Below, piece after piece: positions 7,683 to 15,499 of a DNA stretch of 36,132 nucleotides. Source of the DNA: Alphaproteobacteria bacterium (GTDB taxonomy: Bacteria; Pseudomonadota; Alphaproteobacteria; Caulobacterales; Caulobacteraceae); contig QBLX01000015.1 of the NCBI GenBank assembly GCA_003241825.1, positions 6,350-42,481 on the forward strand. The letters run 5' to 3'. Below the pieces are notes generated by a model that saw only the letters and a list, made by a program, of their open reading frames with translations, was not told where the DNA came from and did not search any database. A program made the position numbers and the translations under genes. Numbering within the stretch: position 1 is the stretch's first letter; the number at the start of each line of letters is the position of its first letter.

Positions 7683-8783
7683 CTAGCCAAATCTCTCCTG
7701 AAGGTCGACGCTCGAACTGGACCCGACGTGTTCGAAACAGTTGTCCAGCCAGTCGTCGGCAGCGGCCCGGCCCCGGGCCTTGAGATCGTTGAGGAAAGTC
7801 CATTCGGTGTTGAATTTGGACCCGAGCGACAGGTCGCCGAGCCAGCCGTCCGCTTCGATCCCGTGCATCAGGACGTGCCGATAGCGACCACGGGCTACCG
7901 CATCGAGATGGCCCTGCTCGATGAGTTTCTGCACGAAGGCCACGGCCCTGAGTTCCGCCACGAGGGGGGCGTTGAAGACGACCTCGTTAAGCCGGTCCAT
8001 AATGTCGCCTGCGCCCTTTGGCGTGTCGGCGCGCTCGAAGGCATTCAGGGTGATCAGCAGGACATCGTCGGGCGTGTCCTCGTAGAACAAGGGCCAGAGC
8101 GGTGGATTGGCCAGATACCCCCCATCCCAATACGGTTCACCGTCGATTTCCACCGCCTGGAACAGGTGCGGCAGACAGGATGAGGCAAGGAGGACCTGGT
8201 CGGTGATCTCCGAGGATGTGAACACCCGGGACTTTGCGTGGCGTACGGCCGTGGCAGCTATGAACAGTTTGACGTCCGAGCGCTGGACCGCATCAAAATC
8301 GATCGCGGCATTCAAAACCCGGTTGAGAGGATTGTGATTGAAGGGATTGAATTCATAGGGACTCATCGACAAGGCCAGAGTTTCTGACGCGCGCCAGAGC
8401 GGGCTGTCCTTGAGCCATTGAGGCGTTAGTGCCGAACTCCAGATCGAGCTGTCTCCGAAGGGATTCTTGCCACCGGACTGATTGGTTTCCCGCCACAATT
8501 TGTCCAGGGCGGCCCGGGCGCCACCCGTGCCGCCGTTTGCGAGGCCGGACACAAGCGCTGCCGCGTTCATAGCGCCGGCCGAGGATGCTGTGACGGCGCG
8601 AACGTCGATGCAGTCAGCTTCCATCAGTCGATCCAGCACGCCCCACTGGAAGGCACCATGAGCGCCTCCTCCCTGAAGAGCGAGGCAGATAGGACGACGC
8701 CCGCCGGCTCCAGGAGGGGATGTTTTTTTTTCTGCTTCAGGCGCGTCTGTATCGACCTTCGTCTTTCGTCTGAAAAGCGCCAT
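7683..8783 (-). CDS. patatin-like phospholipase
   Basis: A 366-residue patatin-family serine hydrolase using a Ser-Asp dyad. The oxyanion loop is QGGGAHGAFQWG (37-48). The nucleophile elbow is ASSAG at 66-70, so Ser68 is catalytic and the usual first Gly is Ala. The Asp is in DGGYLANPP (Asp220). No signal peptide is visible; the N-terminus is short, basic and polar, so a cytosolic enzyme is likely. It follows the 3-hydroxybutyrate dehydrogenase gene by 18 bases with GGAG about 8 bases before its ATG. The pairing suggests, but does not prove, a role in storage polyester or lipid turnover. A run of nine A residues at codons 18-21 is unusual in this GC-rich DNA. Confidence 0.88.
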   Translation of the reverse strand: MALFRRKTKVDTDAPEAEKKTSPPGAGGRRPICLALQGGGAHGAFQWGVLDRLMEADCIDVRAVTASSAGAMNAAALVSGLANGGTGGARAALDKLWRETNQSGGKNPFGDSSIWSSALTPQWLKDSPLWRASETLALSMSPYEFNPFNHNPLNRVLNAAIDFDAVQRSDVKLFIAATAVRHAKSRVFTSSEITDQVLLASSCLPHLFQAVEIDGEPYWDGGYLANPPLWPLFYEDTPDDVLLITLNAFERADTPKGAGDIMDRLNEVVFNAPLVAELRAVAFVQKLIEQGHLDAVARGRYRHVLMHGIEADGWLGDLSLGSKFNTEWTFLNDLKARGRAAADDWLDNCFEHVGSSSSVDLQERFG

Positions 8784-8801
8784 GGGGTCGCTCCGGTTTG
8801 T

Positions 8802-9647
8802 CTATTGAGCCGTCCAGCCGCCGTCGATGGAGAAACTTGCGCCGTTGGCAGAAGCTCCGAGGTCCGAAACCAGATACAGGAACAGGCCCGCGAGCTGGTC
8901 CGTGGTCACGAATTGTTTGGTTGGCTGAGCCTCCAGCATCACGTCTGTTATGACCTTTTCCCTGGAAATGCCGCGCGTGCGAGCCTGATCGACAATCTGT
9001 GCCTGGACCAGGGGTGTATCCACGAAACCCGGGCAGATAGCGTTGCAGGTGATCCCGTCGCGGGCGACCTCGAGTGCGACCGTCTTGGTGAAGCCGATCA
9101 CGCCGTGCTTGGCCGCGACATAGGCTGACTTGAACGGGCTTGCGACCAGTCCGTGGGCCGATGCGATGTTGACGATCCGGCCGCGGCCCTGTGCCTTCAT
9201 GATCGGAATGGCGGCCCGGGTTGCATAGAAGGTCGAGGACAGATTGATGGCGATGATCTGTTCCCATTTGTCGGTCGGGAATTTCTCGACCGCCTCGACG
9301 TACTGGACACCCGCATTGTTGACCAGAATGTCGAGCCGGCCGAGCTGGTGCTTGGCATAGGCCACCAGATCGGCGATTTCATCGCCTTTCAGCATGTTGG
9401 CCGCGTGGTAACGAACACGCACGCCGCATGAAGCTTCCATTTCGGCCCGGGTCCGCTCGATCTCGGAGGGGTCGCCAAGGCCGTTCAGGACGACATCTCC
9501 ACCGCGCGAGGCGACGGCGCGGGCCAGGGCCAGGCCGATGCCGGAAGTCGAGCCGGAGATGACCGCGACCTGACCCTTGAGGTCATCAGGCGCGCGAAAA
9601 ACTGGGCGTTCGGTTTCCGACGCATCTTTCCGGGGCCACTGGAACAT
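8802..9647 (-). CDS. bdhA: 3-hydroxybutyrate dehydrogenase (SDR family)
   Basis: A 281-residue classical short-chain dehydrogenase: SGSTSGIG nucleotide loop (31-38), NNAG (110-113), and catalytic Ser163, Tyr176 and Lys180 (SAYVAAK). The C-terminal half (GITCNAICPGFVDTPLV, then the substrate lid, ending SFSIDGGWTAQ) matches D-3-hydroxybutyrate dehydrogenase, which oxidises 3-hydroxybutyrate to acetoacetate with NAD+ in polyhydroxybutyrate breakdown. It is about 20 residues longer at the N-terminus than typical members (WPRKDASETERPVF before the Rossmann fold); no good Shine-Dalgarno precedes the chosen ATG, so the true start could differ. It sits 70 bases after yaaA and 18 before the patatin gene on the same strand. 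Confidence 0.87.
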   Translation of the reverse strand: MFQWPRKDASETERPVFRAPDDLKGQVAVISGSTSGIGLALARAVASRGGDVVLNGLGDPSEIERTRAEMEASCGVRVRYHAANMLKGDEIADLVAYAKHQLGRLDILVNNAGVQYVEAVEKFPTDKWEQIIAINLSSTFYATRAAIPIMKAQGRGRIVNIASAHGLVASPFKSAYVAAKHGVIGFTKTVALEVARDGITCNAICPGFVDTPLVQAQIVDQARTRGISREKVITDVMLEAQPTKQFVTTDQLAGLFLYLVSDLGASANGASFSIDGGWTAQ

Positions 9648-9717
9648 GAGGTCACTTTCACGCTGTCGAAGTCGGGAGGAGCCTATCGCCTCGTGATGGC
9701 GATGGCGACAGGGGAGA

Positions 9718-10491
9718 TCAGGTATTTCCTGATCGGATGAATATCCAGTCGGTATCTGTCGATGTTGCCTTGTCGAAACGATAACCGTCGCGATCGAAGG
9801 CCTTCAGATCTTCGGGCGTCTCGATCCGTTCGTCGATCACAAAGCGGGCCATCGACCCCCGGGCTTTCTTGGCGAAGAACGAGATGATCCGGCTCTCGCC
9901 ATCCTTCTGCTCGCGAAAATGCGGAGTGACGACAGGCAGTTTCAGAGCCTTGGCGTCGACAGCACCAAAATATTCCTGGCTTGCGAGGTTGATCAGGGAG
10001 TGGTCCGCATGACCTTCGGCATCAGCATTCAGGCATTGCGAGATCCGGTCGCCCCAGAAGTCGTAAAGGCTTCCGCCTCTGCGGGTCTTGAGGCGAGTGC
10101 CCATTTCGAGTCGATAGGGCTGGATCCGGTCAAGTGGACGCAGAAGGCCGTAGAAGCCGGACAGGATGCGAATATGTGCCTGGGCGAAGGCAAGGCCCCG
10201 CGCGTCCAGTTCTCGCGCCCTGAGACCTTCATAGACGTCGCCGGCGAAGGCGAATGCCGCCTGCACGCCGCTATCGACATCTTCGGGATCGAAGGCCTTG
10301 AAGCGAGCCTGATTGAGTTCGGCCAGCTTGTCGGAGATTGACATCAGGCTGCGCAAATCTGCGCGCGTCTGACGCTTTGTGGTCGTAGCGAGCGACGCTG
10401 TGTCCTCTACGAAACGACGGGCGCTCGCGGGAAGGGCAGGGTCGGCTTCGGTAAAATCCAGTCGCTTGGCTGGGGACAACACGATCAGCAA
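9718..10491 (-). CDS. yaaA: YaaA (DUF328/UPF0246) peroxide-stress protein
   Basis: A 257-residue member of the YaaA family, matching E. coli YaaA in length and end to end in motifs: MLIVLSPAKRLDF at the start, LYDFWGD in the middle, INLASQEYF, and ISFFAKKARGSMARF near the C-terminus. E. coli YaaA lowers intracellular free iron during hydrogen peroxide stress and has a DNA-binding fold; the biochemical activity is still poorly defined. Here it lies between a secreted SnoaL-like protein (78 bases upstream) and 3-hydroxybutyrate dehydrogenase. No OxyR-like site was identified, and its promoter could be shared with the upstream genes. Confidence 0.92.
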   Translation of the reverse strand: MLIVLSPAKRLDFTEADPALPASARRFVEDTASLATTTKRQTRADLRSLMSISDKLAELNQARFKAFDPEDVDSGVQAAFAFAGDVYEGLRARELDARGLAFAQAHIRILSGFYGLLRPLDRIQPYRLEMGTRLKTRRGGSLYDFWGDRISQCLNADAEGHADHSLINLASQEYFGAVDAKALKLPVVTPHFREQKDGESRIISFFAKKARGSMARFVIDERIETPEDLKAFDRDGYRFDKATSTDTDWIFIRSGNT

Positions 10492-10569
10492 GGGCGGCTC
10501 CTCATCAACGCAGCGCCTGATAGGCCGCTTCGGTCACAAATTGAACCGGGGGATTGATCGCGACTGGTT

Positions 10570-11049
10570 TCAGGGGCGGACAACTTCGTAGGCCGACACG
10601 TGATTGAGCGCGATGACCCACTGACCATCGACCTTGCGGAACAGGCGTGTGTTGATGCCCTCCATGGGTCGCTCGGGCCGTTCCAGCGTGTATCGGCCGA
10701 TCAGCTGGGCAGCATCGGGCGCGAGGAACTCCACCGTCATGTTGCTGAATGTCAGACTCCCGCGCGTCTCCGGGACCGGCCCGTAGTTCCGGATGTAGTC
10801 GTCCAGTGCACCCTGCCACCCGTCCTTGATCCGCCCGCCCGAGACGAAGACAGCCCCGGGATTGCGGAAGCCCTGCATATAACCGCGATAATCTCCGCGG
10901 TTCCACGCGGCCTGCATGTCCGAGATCACCAGGAAGATCGCTGCTCGTTCCGTTGCCTCGTCGAAAGCCGGAGGGGTCTGGGAAGATACCGGGGCCGCGA
11001 ACGCCAACATGGCGGCAGCCAGCAGGCTGGTAACAACGCCCCGGATCAA
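10570..11049 (-). CDS. secreted SnoaL-like/DUF4440 protein
   Basis: A 159-residue protein with a clear signal peptide (VVTSLLAAAMLAFAAPVSSQ, likely cleaved near residue 23) followed by a small alpha+beta barrel of the SnoaL/NTF2 type: AWNRGDYRGYMQGFRNPGAVFVSGG, then a strand-rich half ending LFRKVDGQWVIALNHVS. Such proteins are usually periplasmic with no known activity; some bind or isomerise small molecules. The apparent start is TTG overlapping the FAD oxidase stop (TTGA). An internal ATG at codon 14 would cut the signal peptide, so TTG is preferred, although no strong Shine-Dalgarno is visible. Probably translationally coupled to the oxidase. Confidence 0.75.
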   Translation of the reverse strand: MIRGVVTSLLAAAMLAFAAPVSSQTPPAFDEATERAAIFLVISDMQAAWNRGDYRGYMQGFRNPGAVFVSGGRIKDGWQGALDDYIRNYGPVPETRGSLTFSNMTVEFLAPDAAQLIGRYTLERPERPMEGINTRLFRKVDGQWVIALNHVSAYEVVRP

Positions 11050-12452
11050 AACAGCACCGCCGGGTTCATGATCCGCCGGGGATCGATCGCCTTGCGTATC
11101 GCGCGCATGGTCTCGATCTCGATCGGCGACTTGTAGCGCATGGCTTCTTCGGTCTTGAGGCGACCGAGGCCGTGCTCGGCGCTGATCGAGCCATCATACC
11201 GGGCAACGATGTCGTGCACCACGCGGGAGCCCGCTTCCCAGCGTCCCAGGAAGGCCTTCAGGTCCGCCCCCGGGGGGCACAGGATGTCATAGTGCATATT
11301 GCCGTCGCCGACGTGGCCGAAGGCTGAAACGCGTGCACCGGGTTCGTACGCCTGGACTGCGGCGGTGGCCTCGTCGAGGAAATCGGCGATCTGGGACACC
11401 GGGACGGAGACGTCATGTTTCCAGCCGCCGCCTTCGGGACGCTGGGCGGCCGACTGTTCCTCCCGGACCTTCCAGAAATCCCGGGCCTGGGTCTCGTTCT
11501 GGGCAATGGCGGCATCGATGATCAGCCCCTCTTCAAAGGCTGCAGACAGGATTCGCTCCATGCCGGATTCGGCCGCGCCAGGCTCGCCGGAGGTCAGTTC
11601 GATCAACACATACCATGCCGGAGTGGAATCCAGTGGCTCTCGCGTGTCCGGGATGTGTTTCAGGGCAAATTCCACGCCGATACGTTTCATCAGCTCGAAA
11701 GCCTCTACGCCGCCGCCCGTCTCGGCCTTGGCCCTGGCGAGCAGTGTGATGGCGGCATGGGGCGTTTCCAGCCCGACAACGGCGGTGGCGCGTGAGCGCA
11801 TGATAGGGAAAAGCTTCAGGGTTGCCGCCGTAACGACCCCCAAAGTGCCTTCAGCTCCGATCAGAAGCTGCTTCAGGTCATAGCCGGTGTTGTCCTTGCG
11901 AAGCCGTTTCAGGCCATTGAAGACCTGGCCGTCCGGCATGACCGCCTCGATACCCATGACCAGATCCCGCATCATGCCGTAGCGCAGCACTGCCGTTCCG
12001 CCCGCATTGGTGGAGATAACACCGCCGATCGTGGCCGACCCCTCAGCCGCGAGGCTCAATGGAAAGAATCGTCCGGCGGCCGTGGCGGCCTGCTGGGCCT
12101 CGAGCAAGGTGACACCGGCCTCGACCGTCATGGCGTCATCGAGGGGGGTAATGTCCCGTACGGTCCGCATCTTCCTCAATGACAACAACACCTCGCCATA
12201 GGGGACCTGCCCCCCGACCAGACCAGTGTTGCCGCCCTGGGGCAGGATCGCGACGTTGTGGCTGGCGCAGATTGTCACCGCCCTCGACACCTCATCAGTC
12301 GAGCGAGGCGTCAGCATGATCGGGGTGTCTCCGGTCCAGCGGTTGCGCCACTCCGTCAGCCACGGGGCGATTTCGTTCGGATCCTGCGTCCACGAGCCTT
12401 CTGGCAGCGCAGCCTTGAGCTCGGACAGGACCGCCGGGGAAGGGGGGGTCAA
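11046..12452 (-). CDS. FAD-linked oxidase of the D-2-hydroxyacid dehydrogenase (GlcD/D2HGDH) type
   Basis: A 468-residue vanillyl-alcohol-oxidase-fold flavoprotein. The FAD domain carries ILPQGGNTGLVGG (69-81) and GSATIGGVISTNAGG (138-152). The C-terminal substrate domain has FGHVGDGNMHYD and SAEHGLGRLK, whose histidines bind the metal and 2-hydroxyacid in D-lactate and D-2-hydroxyglutarate dehydrogenases. It probably oxidises a D-2-hydroxyacid and passes electrons to ETF or quinone; D-2-hydroxyglutarate and D-lactate cannot be told apart by eye. The start is TTG with GGAG 8 bases upstream, and this TTG overlaps the stop of a 49-codon ORF. Its own TGA overlaps the TTG of the next gene. Confidence 0.88.
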   Translation of the reverse strand: MTPPSPAVLSELKAALPEGSWTQDPNEIAPWLTEWRNRWTGDTPIMLTPRSTDEVSRAVTICASHNVAILPQGGNTGLVGGQVPYGEVLLSLRKMRTVRDITPLDDAMTVEAGVTLLEAQQAATAAGRFFPLSLAAEGSATIGGVISTNAGGTAVLRYGMMRDLVMGIEAVMPDGQVFNGLKRLRKDNTGYDLKQLLIGAEGTLGVVTAATLKLFPIMRSRATAVVGLETPHAAITLLARAKAETGGGVEAFELMKRIGVEFALKHIPDTREPLDSTPAWYVLIELTSGEPGAAESGMERILSAAFEEGLIIDAAIAQNETQARDFWKVREEQSAAQRPEGGGWKHDVSVPVSQIADFLDEATAAVQAYEPGARVSAFGHVGDGNMHYDILCPPGADLKAFLGRWEAGSRVVHDIVARYDGSISAEHGLGRLKTEEAMRYKSPIEIETMRAIRKAIDPRRIMNPAVLF

Positions 12453-12598
12453 CAGAAAGTCTCCACGCCAAATGCCTTGATAGCCGGATCGATCAATACG
12501 ATCACGAGGTCGTCTCTTGCCGCATGCGCCACGACGTCACGCATTCCGGAAAAGGCTGTGGGCCTAGAAGCTCCGGACGGAGCCTTGGAAGGGGTCAT
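12449..12598 (-). CDS. 49-residue small ORF coupled to the FAD oxidase
   Basis: An ATG-initiated ORF of 49 codons fills most of the gap upstream of the FAD oxidase. The peptide starts [18 protein letters not shown], then has a predicted helix ([12 protein letters not shown]) and a hydrophobic strand ([10 protein letters not shown]), and ends FGVETFC. Its TGA overlaps the TTG start of the oxidase (TTGA), as expected for translational coupling, and the oxidase Shine-Dalgarno lies inside it. Its own ribosome site is weak (GAG about 8 bases before the ATG). I do not recognise a family. It could be a coupling leader with no stable product, or a small subunit-like protein; chance is not excluded. 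Confidence 0.4.
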   Translation of the reverse strand: MTPSKAPSGASRPTAFSGMRDVVAHAARDDLVIVLIDPAIKAFGVETFC

Positions 12599-12642
12599 GG
12601 CGTGCACTCGATGACGATAGCACCTGCGGAGTATTGGTCACA

Positions 12643-13074
12643 GTGACTTGGTCCAGCCCTGTTCCAGCCGTCGGCGTCGTATGTCTGAGGGGCGACGAGG
12701 TCCTGCTGATTCGACGGGGCACCCCTCCGAGGCTCGGGGAGTGGAGCCTGCCCGGCGGGCGGATCGAGCCCGGGGAGAAGGCCGTCGATGCGGCCTCGCG
12801 TGAGTTGCGCGAGGAGACCGGCGTCGAAGCCGAGATGCAGGGACTGATCGACGTGGTCGACGGCCTGTTTCCTGAAATGAACCGGCACTACGTGCTGATC
12901 GACTATCTGGCGGTCTGGACGAGCGGTGATCCGGTTGCGGGCGACGATGCGGCTGAAGCAGCATTCTTCCCGCTGGAGCAGGCAGAGCAGATGGTAGGCT
13001 GGAGCGAGACGCGGAGGATCATTCGCAAGGCCGCAGACATGCGCGCAGGCCTGGAAACATTACAGCGATGTTAG
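12643..13074 (+). CDS. NUDIX hydrolase
   Basis: A 143-residue NUDIX protein. The box [25 protein letters not shown] (residues 38-62) contains the full GX5EX7REUXEEXGU signature, whose glutamates bind Mg2+ to cleave nucleoside diphosphate-X substrates. The preceding [17 protein letters not shown] and WSLPGG are typical of ADP-ribose/MutT-like members. The substrate is not deducible. I choose the GTG at 12643 because GGAG lies 11 bases before it; a TTG at 12634 would leave only two bases after the Shine-Dalgarno. The gene is divergent from the 49-residue ORF, with under 50 bases for both control regions. Confidence 0.88.
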   Translation: MTWSSPVPAVGVVCLRGDEVLLIRRGTPPRLGEWSLPGGRIEPGEKAVDAASRELREETGVEAEMQGLIDVVDGLFPEMNRHYVLIDYLAVWTSGDPVAGDDAAEAAFFPLEQAEQMVGWSETRRIIRKAADMRAGLETLQRC

Positions 13075-13150
13075 ATTCGAGGGTCCGGTTTCGATGGAAG
13101 TGCTGGTGACGCGGGTCTAGTCTGATCGCTCAATGGGTCAGGGGGAAGCC

Positions 13151-14149
13151 ATGGGCTACTATTTCGGACTGGCGCTGGTCGTACTGGCTATCGTCATCGT
13201 CTTCAGCATCGTGAAGATCGTGCCGCAGGGCCGAGAGTTCACTGTCGAGCGTTTCGGAAAGTATACGCGTACGCTTGCGCCGGGGATCAGCCTGCTGACG
13301 CCGTTTGTCGAGCGGATCGGTCGTCGGATGAACATGATGGAGCAGGTCCTCGACGTGCCCCAGCAGGAAGTCATCACCAAGGATAATGCCATGGTGAAGG
13401 TCGATGCCATCGTCTTCATCCAGGTCATGAGCGCCTCTGCAGCGGCCTACAGGGTCGAGAACCTGCCCTATGCCATCACCCAGCTTTGCTCCACCAACCT
13501 GCGGACGGTGGTGGGTTCGATGGATCTCGATGAAGTCCTGTTCCAGCGCGACAACATCAACTCACGGCTGCTTACCGTGATCGATGCCGCGACGGAGCCA
13601 TGGGGCGTCAAAGTCAACCGGATCGAGATCAAGGATCTGACGCCGCCGGTGGACATCACCAATGCCATGGCCCGCCAGATGAAGGCCGAGCGTGAGCGGC
13701 GCGCCGTGATCACCGAGGCCGAGGGCGAGAAACAGGCAGCGATTGCCCGTGCTGAAGGCGCCAAACAGGCCGCCATCCTTCAGGCCGAGGGCCGGAAGGA
13801 AGCCGCTTTCCGCGACGCCGAGGCTCGCGAACGCGAGGCCGAGGCAGAGGCCAAGGCGACGGCCATGGTGTCGGAAGCCATCGCTCGCGGTGACGTCAAC
13901 GCCATCAACTACTTCGTGGCCCAGAAGTATGTCGAAGCCTTTGCCGAACTGGCCCGGAACCCGACGGCAAAGACGGTGATCGTACCGGCCGAGATGGGTG
14001 GACTGGTCGGGACCATTGCGGGTCTGGGCGAACTCGTCGGACTGGCTCGAGACCAGCAGGTCGAGCGCCGCGAGGCCCGCCCTCCTGTCGCTTCGAGGCC
14101 GATTGATCCGCCGCGTGCCCCACGCAACGCCGTCCCGCCGACGGAGTGA
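13151..14149 (+). CDS. qmcA: SPFH/band-7 membrane protein (QmcA-like)
   Basis: A 332-residue stomatin/prohibitin-like protein: one N-terminal transmembrane helix (about 3-23), the SPFH domain (about 25-190; VPQGREFTVERFGKYTRTLAPG, then DVPQQEVITKDNAMVKVDAIVF), and a charged Ala/Glu/Lys-rich helix (about 185-255) that forms the coiled coil. The tail is Pro/Arg-rich. It forms oligomeric rings in membrane microdomains and helps quality control with FtsH-type proteases in E. coli. The ATG at 13151 is preferred to an upstream ATG at 13133 because AGGGGGAA sits just before it. nfeD follows by 4 bases, the classic SPFH-NfeD pair. Confidence 0.9.
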   Translation: MGYYFGLALVVLAIVIVFSIVKIVPQGREFTVERFGKYTRTLAPGISLLTPFVERIGRRMNMMEQVLDVPQQEVITKDNAMVKVDAIVFIQVMSASAAAYRVENLPYAITQLCSTNLRTVVGSMDLDEVLFQRDNINSRLLTVIDAATEPWGVKVNRIEIKDLTPPVDITNAMARQMKAERERRAVITEAEGEKQAAIARAEGAKQAAILQAEGRKEAAFRDAEAREREAEAEAKATAMVSEAIARGDVNAINYFVAQKYVEAFAELARNPTAKTVIVPAEMGGLVGTIAGLGELVGLARDQQVERREARPPVASRPIDPPRAPRNAVPPTE

Positions 14150-14153
14150 AGCG

Positions 14154-14609
14154 ATGCAGACCGTGATCGATCTCTATACCGACCAGCCCTTCTGGATGTG
14201 GCTGGCTCTCGGGGTGGTCCTGTTGGCCATCGAGGCCGCGCTCTCGACCGAATGGCTTCTGTGGCCAGCGGTTTCAGCGGGGATTGTCGCTGTGCTCACG
14301 GCCGTGGGATTGCGGCTGGGCCTGCCCGTCGAAATTGCCATCTTCGCCGTGCTGACGATCGTCTCCAGCGTGACTTCGCGGCGGCTGGTGAAGCGGGTAA
14401 ACCCCACAGAACCGGACATCAACGACCGTGACAGCCGCCTGATCGGGCAGCAGGCGAGGATCGTCGAGGCCTTTGTCAACGGACACGGGCGCGTCTTCAT
14501 CTCCGGATCCGAATGGCCAGCCGAGGCCCGTGGAGACATGCCCGGCGTTGGCGAGTGGGTTGTGGTGCAGGCGACCACGGGGTCCGGACTTATTGTCCAG
14601 CCGCTCTAG
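14154..14609 (+). CDS. NfeD family membrane protein
   Basis: A 151-residue short NfeD protein (NfeD1b type, no ClpP-like protease domain). Three hydrophobic helices occupy about residues 12-85 ([53 protein letters not shown]), followed by a cytosolic OB-fold domain: [29 protein letters not shown] and [16 protein letters not shown]. NfeD1b partners the adjacent SPFH protein, probably tuning its assembly. The start is fixed by GGAG 7 bases before the ATG, within the end of the SPFH gene; the frame is open further upstream only by overlap. Its TAG shares the CTAG tetranucleotide with the convergent rnhA stop. Confidence 0.88.
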   Translation: MQTVIDLYTDQPFWMWLALGVVLLAIEAALSTEWLLWPAVSAGIVAVLTAVGLRLGLPVEIAIFAVLTIVSSVTSRRLVKRVNPTEPDINDRDSRLIGQQARIVEAFVNGHGRVFISGSEWPAEARGDMPGVGEWVVVQATTGSGLIVQPL

Positions 14610-15088
14610 CGCGCGGCCCGCATCTTCTCGATTCCCTGATTGGCCAGGACGTCGGCGCGTTCATTGAGTTCGTGGCCGGCGTGGCCCTTGACCCAGTGCC
14701 ACTTTACCTCGTGGCGGGCCCGGGCGATGTCCAGCCGCTTCCAGAGGTCGTCGTTCTTGACCGGCTTCTTGTCAGCGGTCTTCCAGCCTCGAGCCTTCCA
14801 GCCGTGAATCCAGCTGGTAATGCCGTCCATGACGTATTTACTGTCGGTATGCAGATCGATCTTGCAGGGCCGGGTGAGGGCCTCCAGCGCCATGATGGCA
14901 GCCGTCAACTCCATGCGATTGTTGGTGGTCAGGGCCTCGCCGCCGCACATTTCCTTTGTCTTGCCGTCCGCCTGAAGGATGGCACCCCAGCCGCCCGGCC
15001 CGGGGTTGCCCTTGCAGGCACCGTCAGTGTGAATGATGACAGAGGACAAGGGCGAAGCTCGGCTTTGGCAAACAAGGCTGACGGCCAT
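14606..15088 (-). CDS. rnhA: ribonuclease HI
   Basis: RNase HI, which cuts the RNA strand of RNA-DNA hybrids with two Mg2+ ions. The four carboxylates are visible: Asp22 in [14 protein letters not shown], Glu60 in [10 protein letters not shown], Asp82 in TDSKYV, and Asp146 in NERADVLAN, with the flexible His in [10 protein letters not shown]. The basic handle ([20 protein letters not shown]) is present. The chosen ATG gives 160 residues, about 14 more than usual before VIIHTDG. No Shine-Dalgarno precedes it, and a TTG just before SSVIIHTDG is an alternative start. The gene overlaps the end of nfeD by four bases, and faces tatA across 166 bases. Confidence 0.93.
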   Translation of the reverse strand: MAVSLVCQSRASPLSSVIIHTDGACKGNPGPGGWGAILQADGKTKEMCGGEALTTNNRMELTAAIMALEALTRPCKIDLHTDSKYVMDGITSWIHGWKARGWKTADKKPVKNDDLWKRLDIARARHEVKWHWVKGHAGHELNERADVLANQGIEKMRAAR

Positions 15089-15222
15089 ACAGCGAGCATC
15101 GAGGAGAGGCCATGGGCCTTTTGCGATCTGTCACGCTCACGCCTTCATGACTTCACAATGCTGATGCCGCATTCGCTTGGCGGGTGGCATCCGCTGGCCT
15201 ATATGGCGCGTAACAGGGTCGC

Positions 15223-15236
15223 GGACCGATCGGTCC
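15223..15236 (+). promoter_or_regulatory. 14-bp perfect palindrome just upstream of the tatA ribosome site
   Basis: GGACCGATCGGTCC is a perfect palindrome ending 5 bases before the AGGAG (15242-15246) of tatA. It could be an operator for a dimeric regulator of tatABC, or a short hairpin affecting the leader. I recognise no regulator consensus. Nothing else in the 166-base rnhA-tatA gap stands out. Confidence 0.35.
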
Positions 15237-15254
15237 AACACAGGAGAGTGTGCC

Positions 15255-15473
15255 GTGGGCGCTATGAGTATCTGGCATTGGGTAATGGTCGGTGTGGTCG
15301 TCCTGCTGCTCTTTGGCGGTCGCGGCAAGCTGTCCGGACTGATGGGCGACGCGGCCAAGGGCATCAAGGCCTTCAAGGAAGGCCTGAAGGACGACGAGAA
15401 AAAGGACGGCCCGCATGACGGCGTCAGCTCGCTGCCGCGGACGGAAGCGGAAAAAGAAGAGCTGAAGCGCTAG
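15255..15473 (+). CDS. tatA: Sec-independent protein translocase subunit TatA
   Basis: A 72-residue TatA: one short N-terminal transmembrane helix ([17 protein letters not shown]), the conserved FGG hinge, an amphipathic helix ([22 protein letters not shown]), and a polar acidic/basic tail. TatA oligomers form the passage for folded proteins carrying twin-arginine signals. I use the GTG at 15255 (product beginning MGAMSIWHW) because AGGAG lies 8 bases upstream; the ATG at 15264 would be 17 bases away. It leads tatABC; tatB starts 26 bases after its stop. Confidence 0.92.
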   Translation: MGAMSIWHWVMVGVVVLLLFGGRGKLSGLMGDAAKGIKAFKEGLKDDEKKDGPHDGVSSLPRTEAEKEELKR

Positions 15474-15499
15474 GCCCGGCTGCCGGGAGAGCCTGAAAC

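Noticed and set aside
9685-9703. ATCGCC/GGCGAT stem between yaaA and bdhA
   Set aside because: Six base pairs with no following T tract; not enough to call a terminator.
15112-15254. Open frame reading from ATG near 15161 into tatA in another frame
   Set aside because: No Shine-Dalgarno, and it continues as an out-of-frame shadow of tatA.
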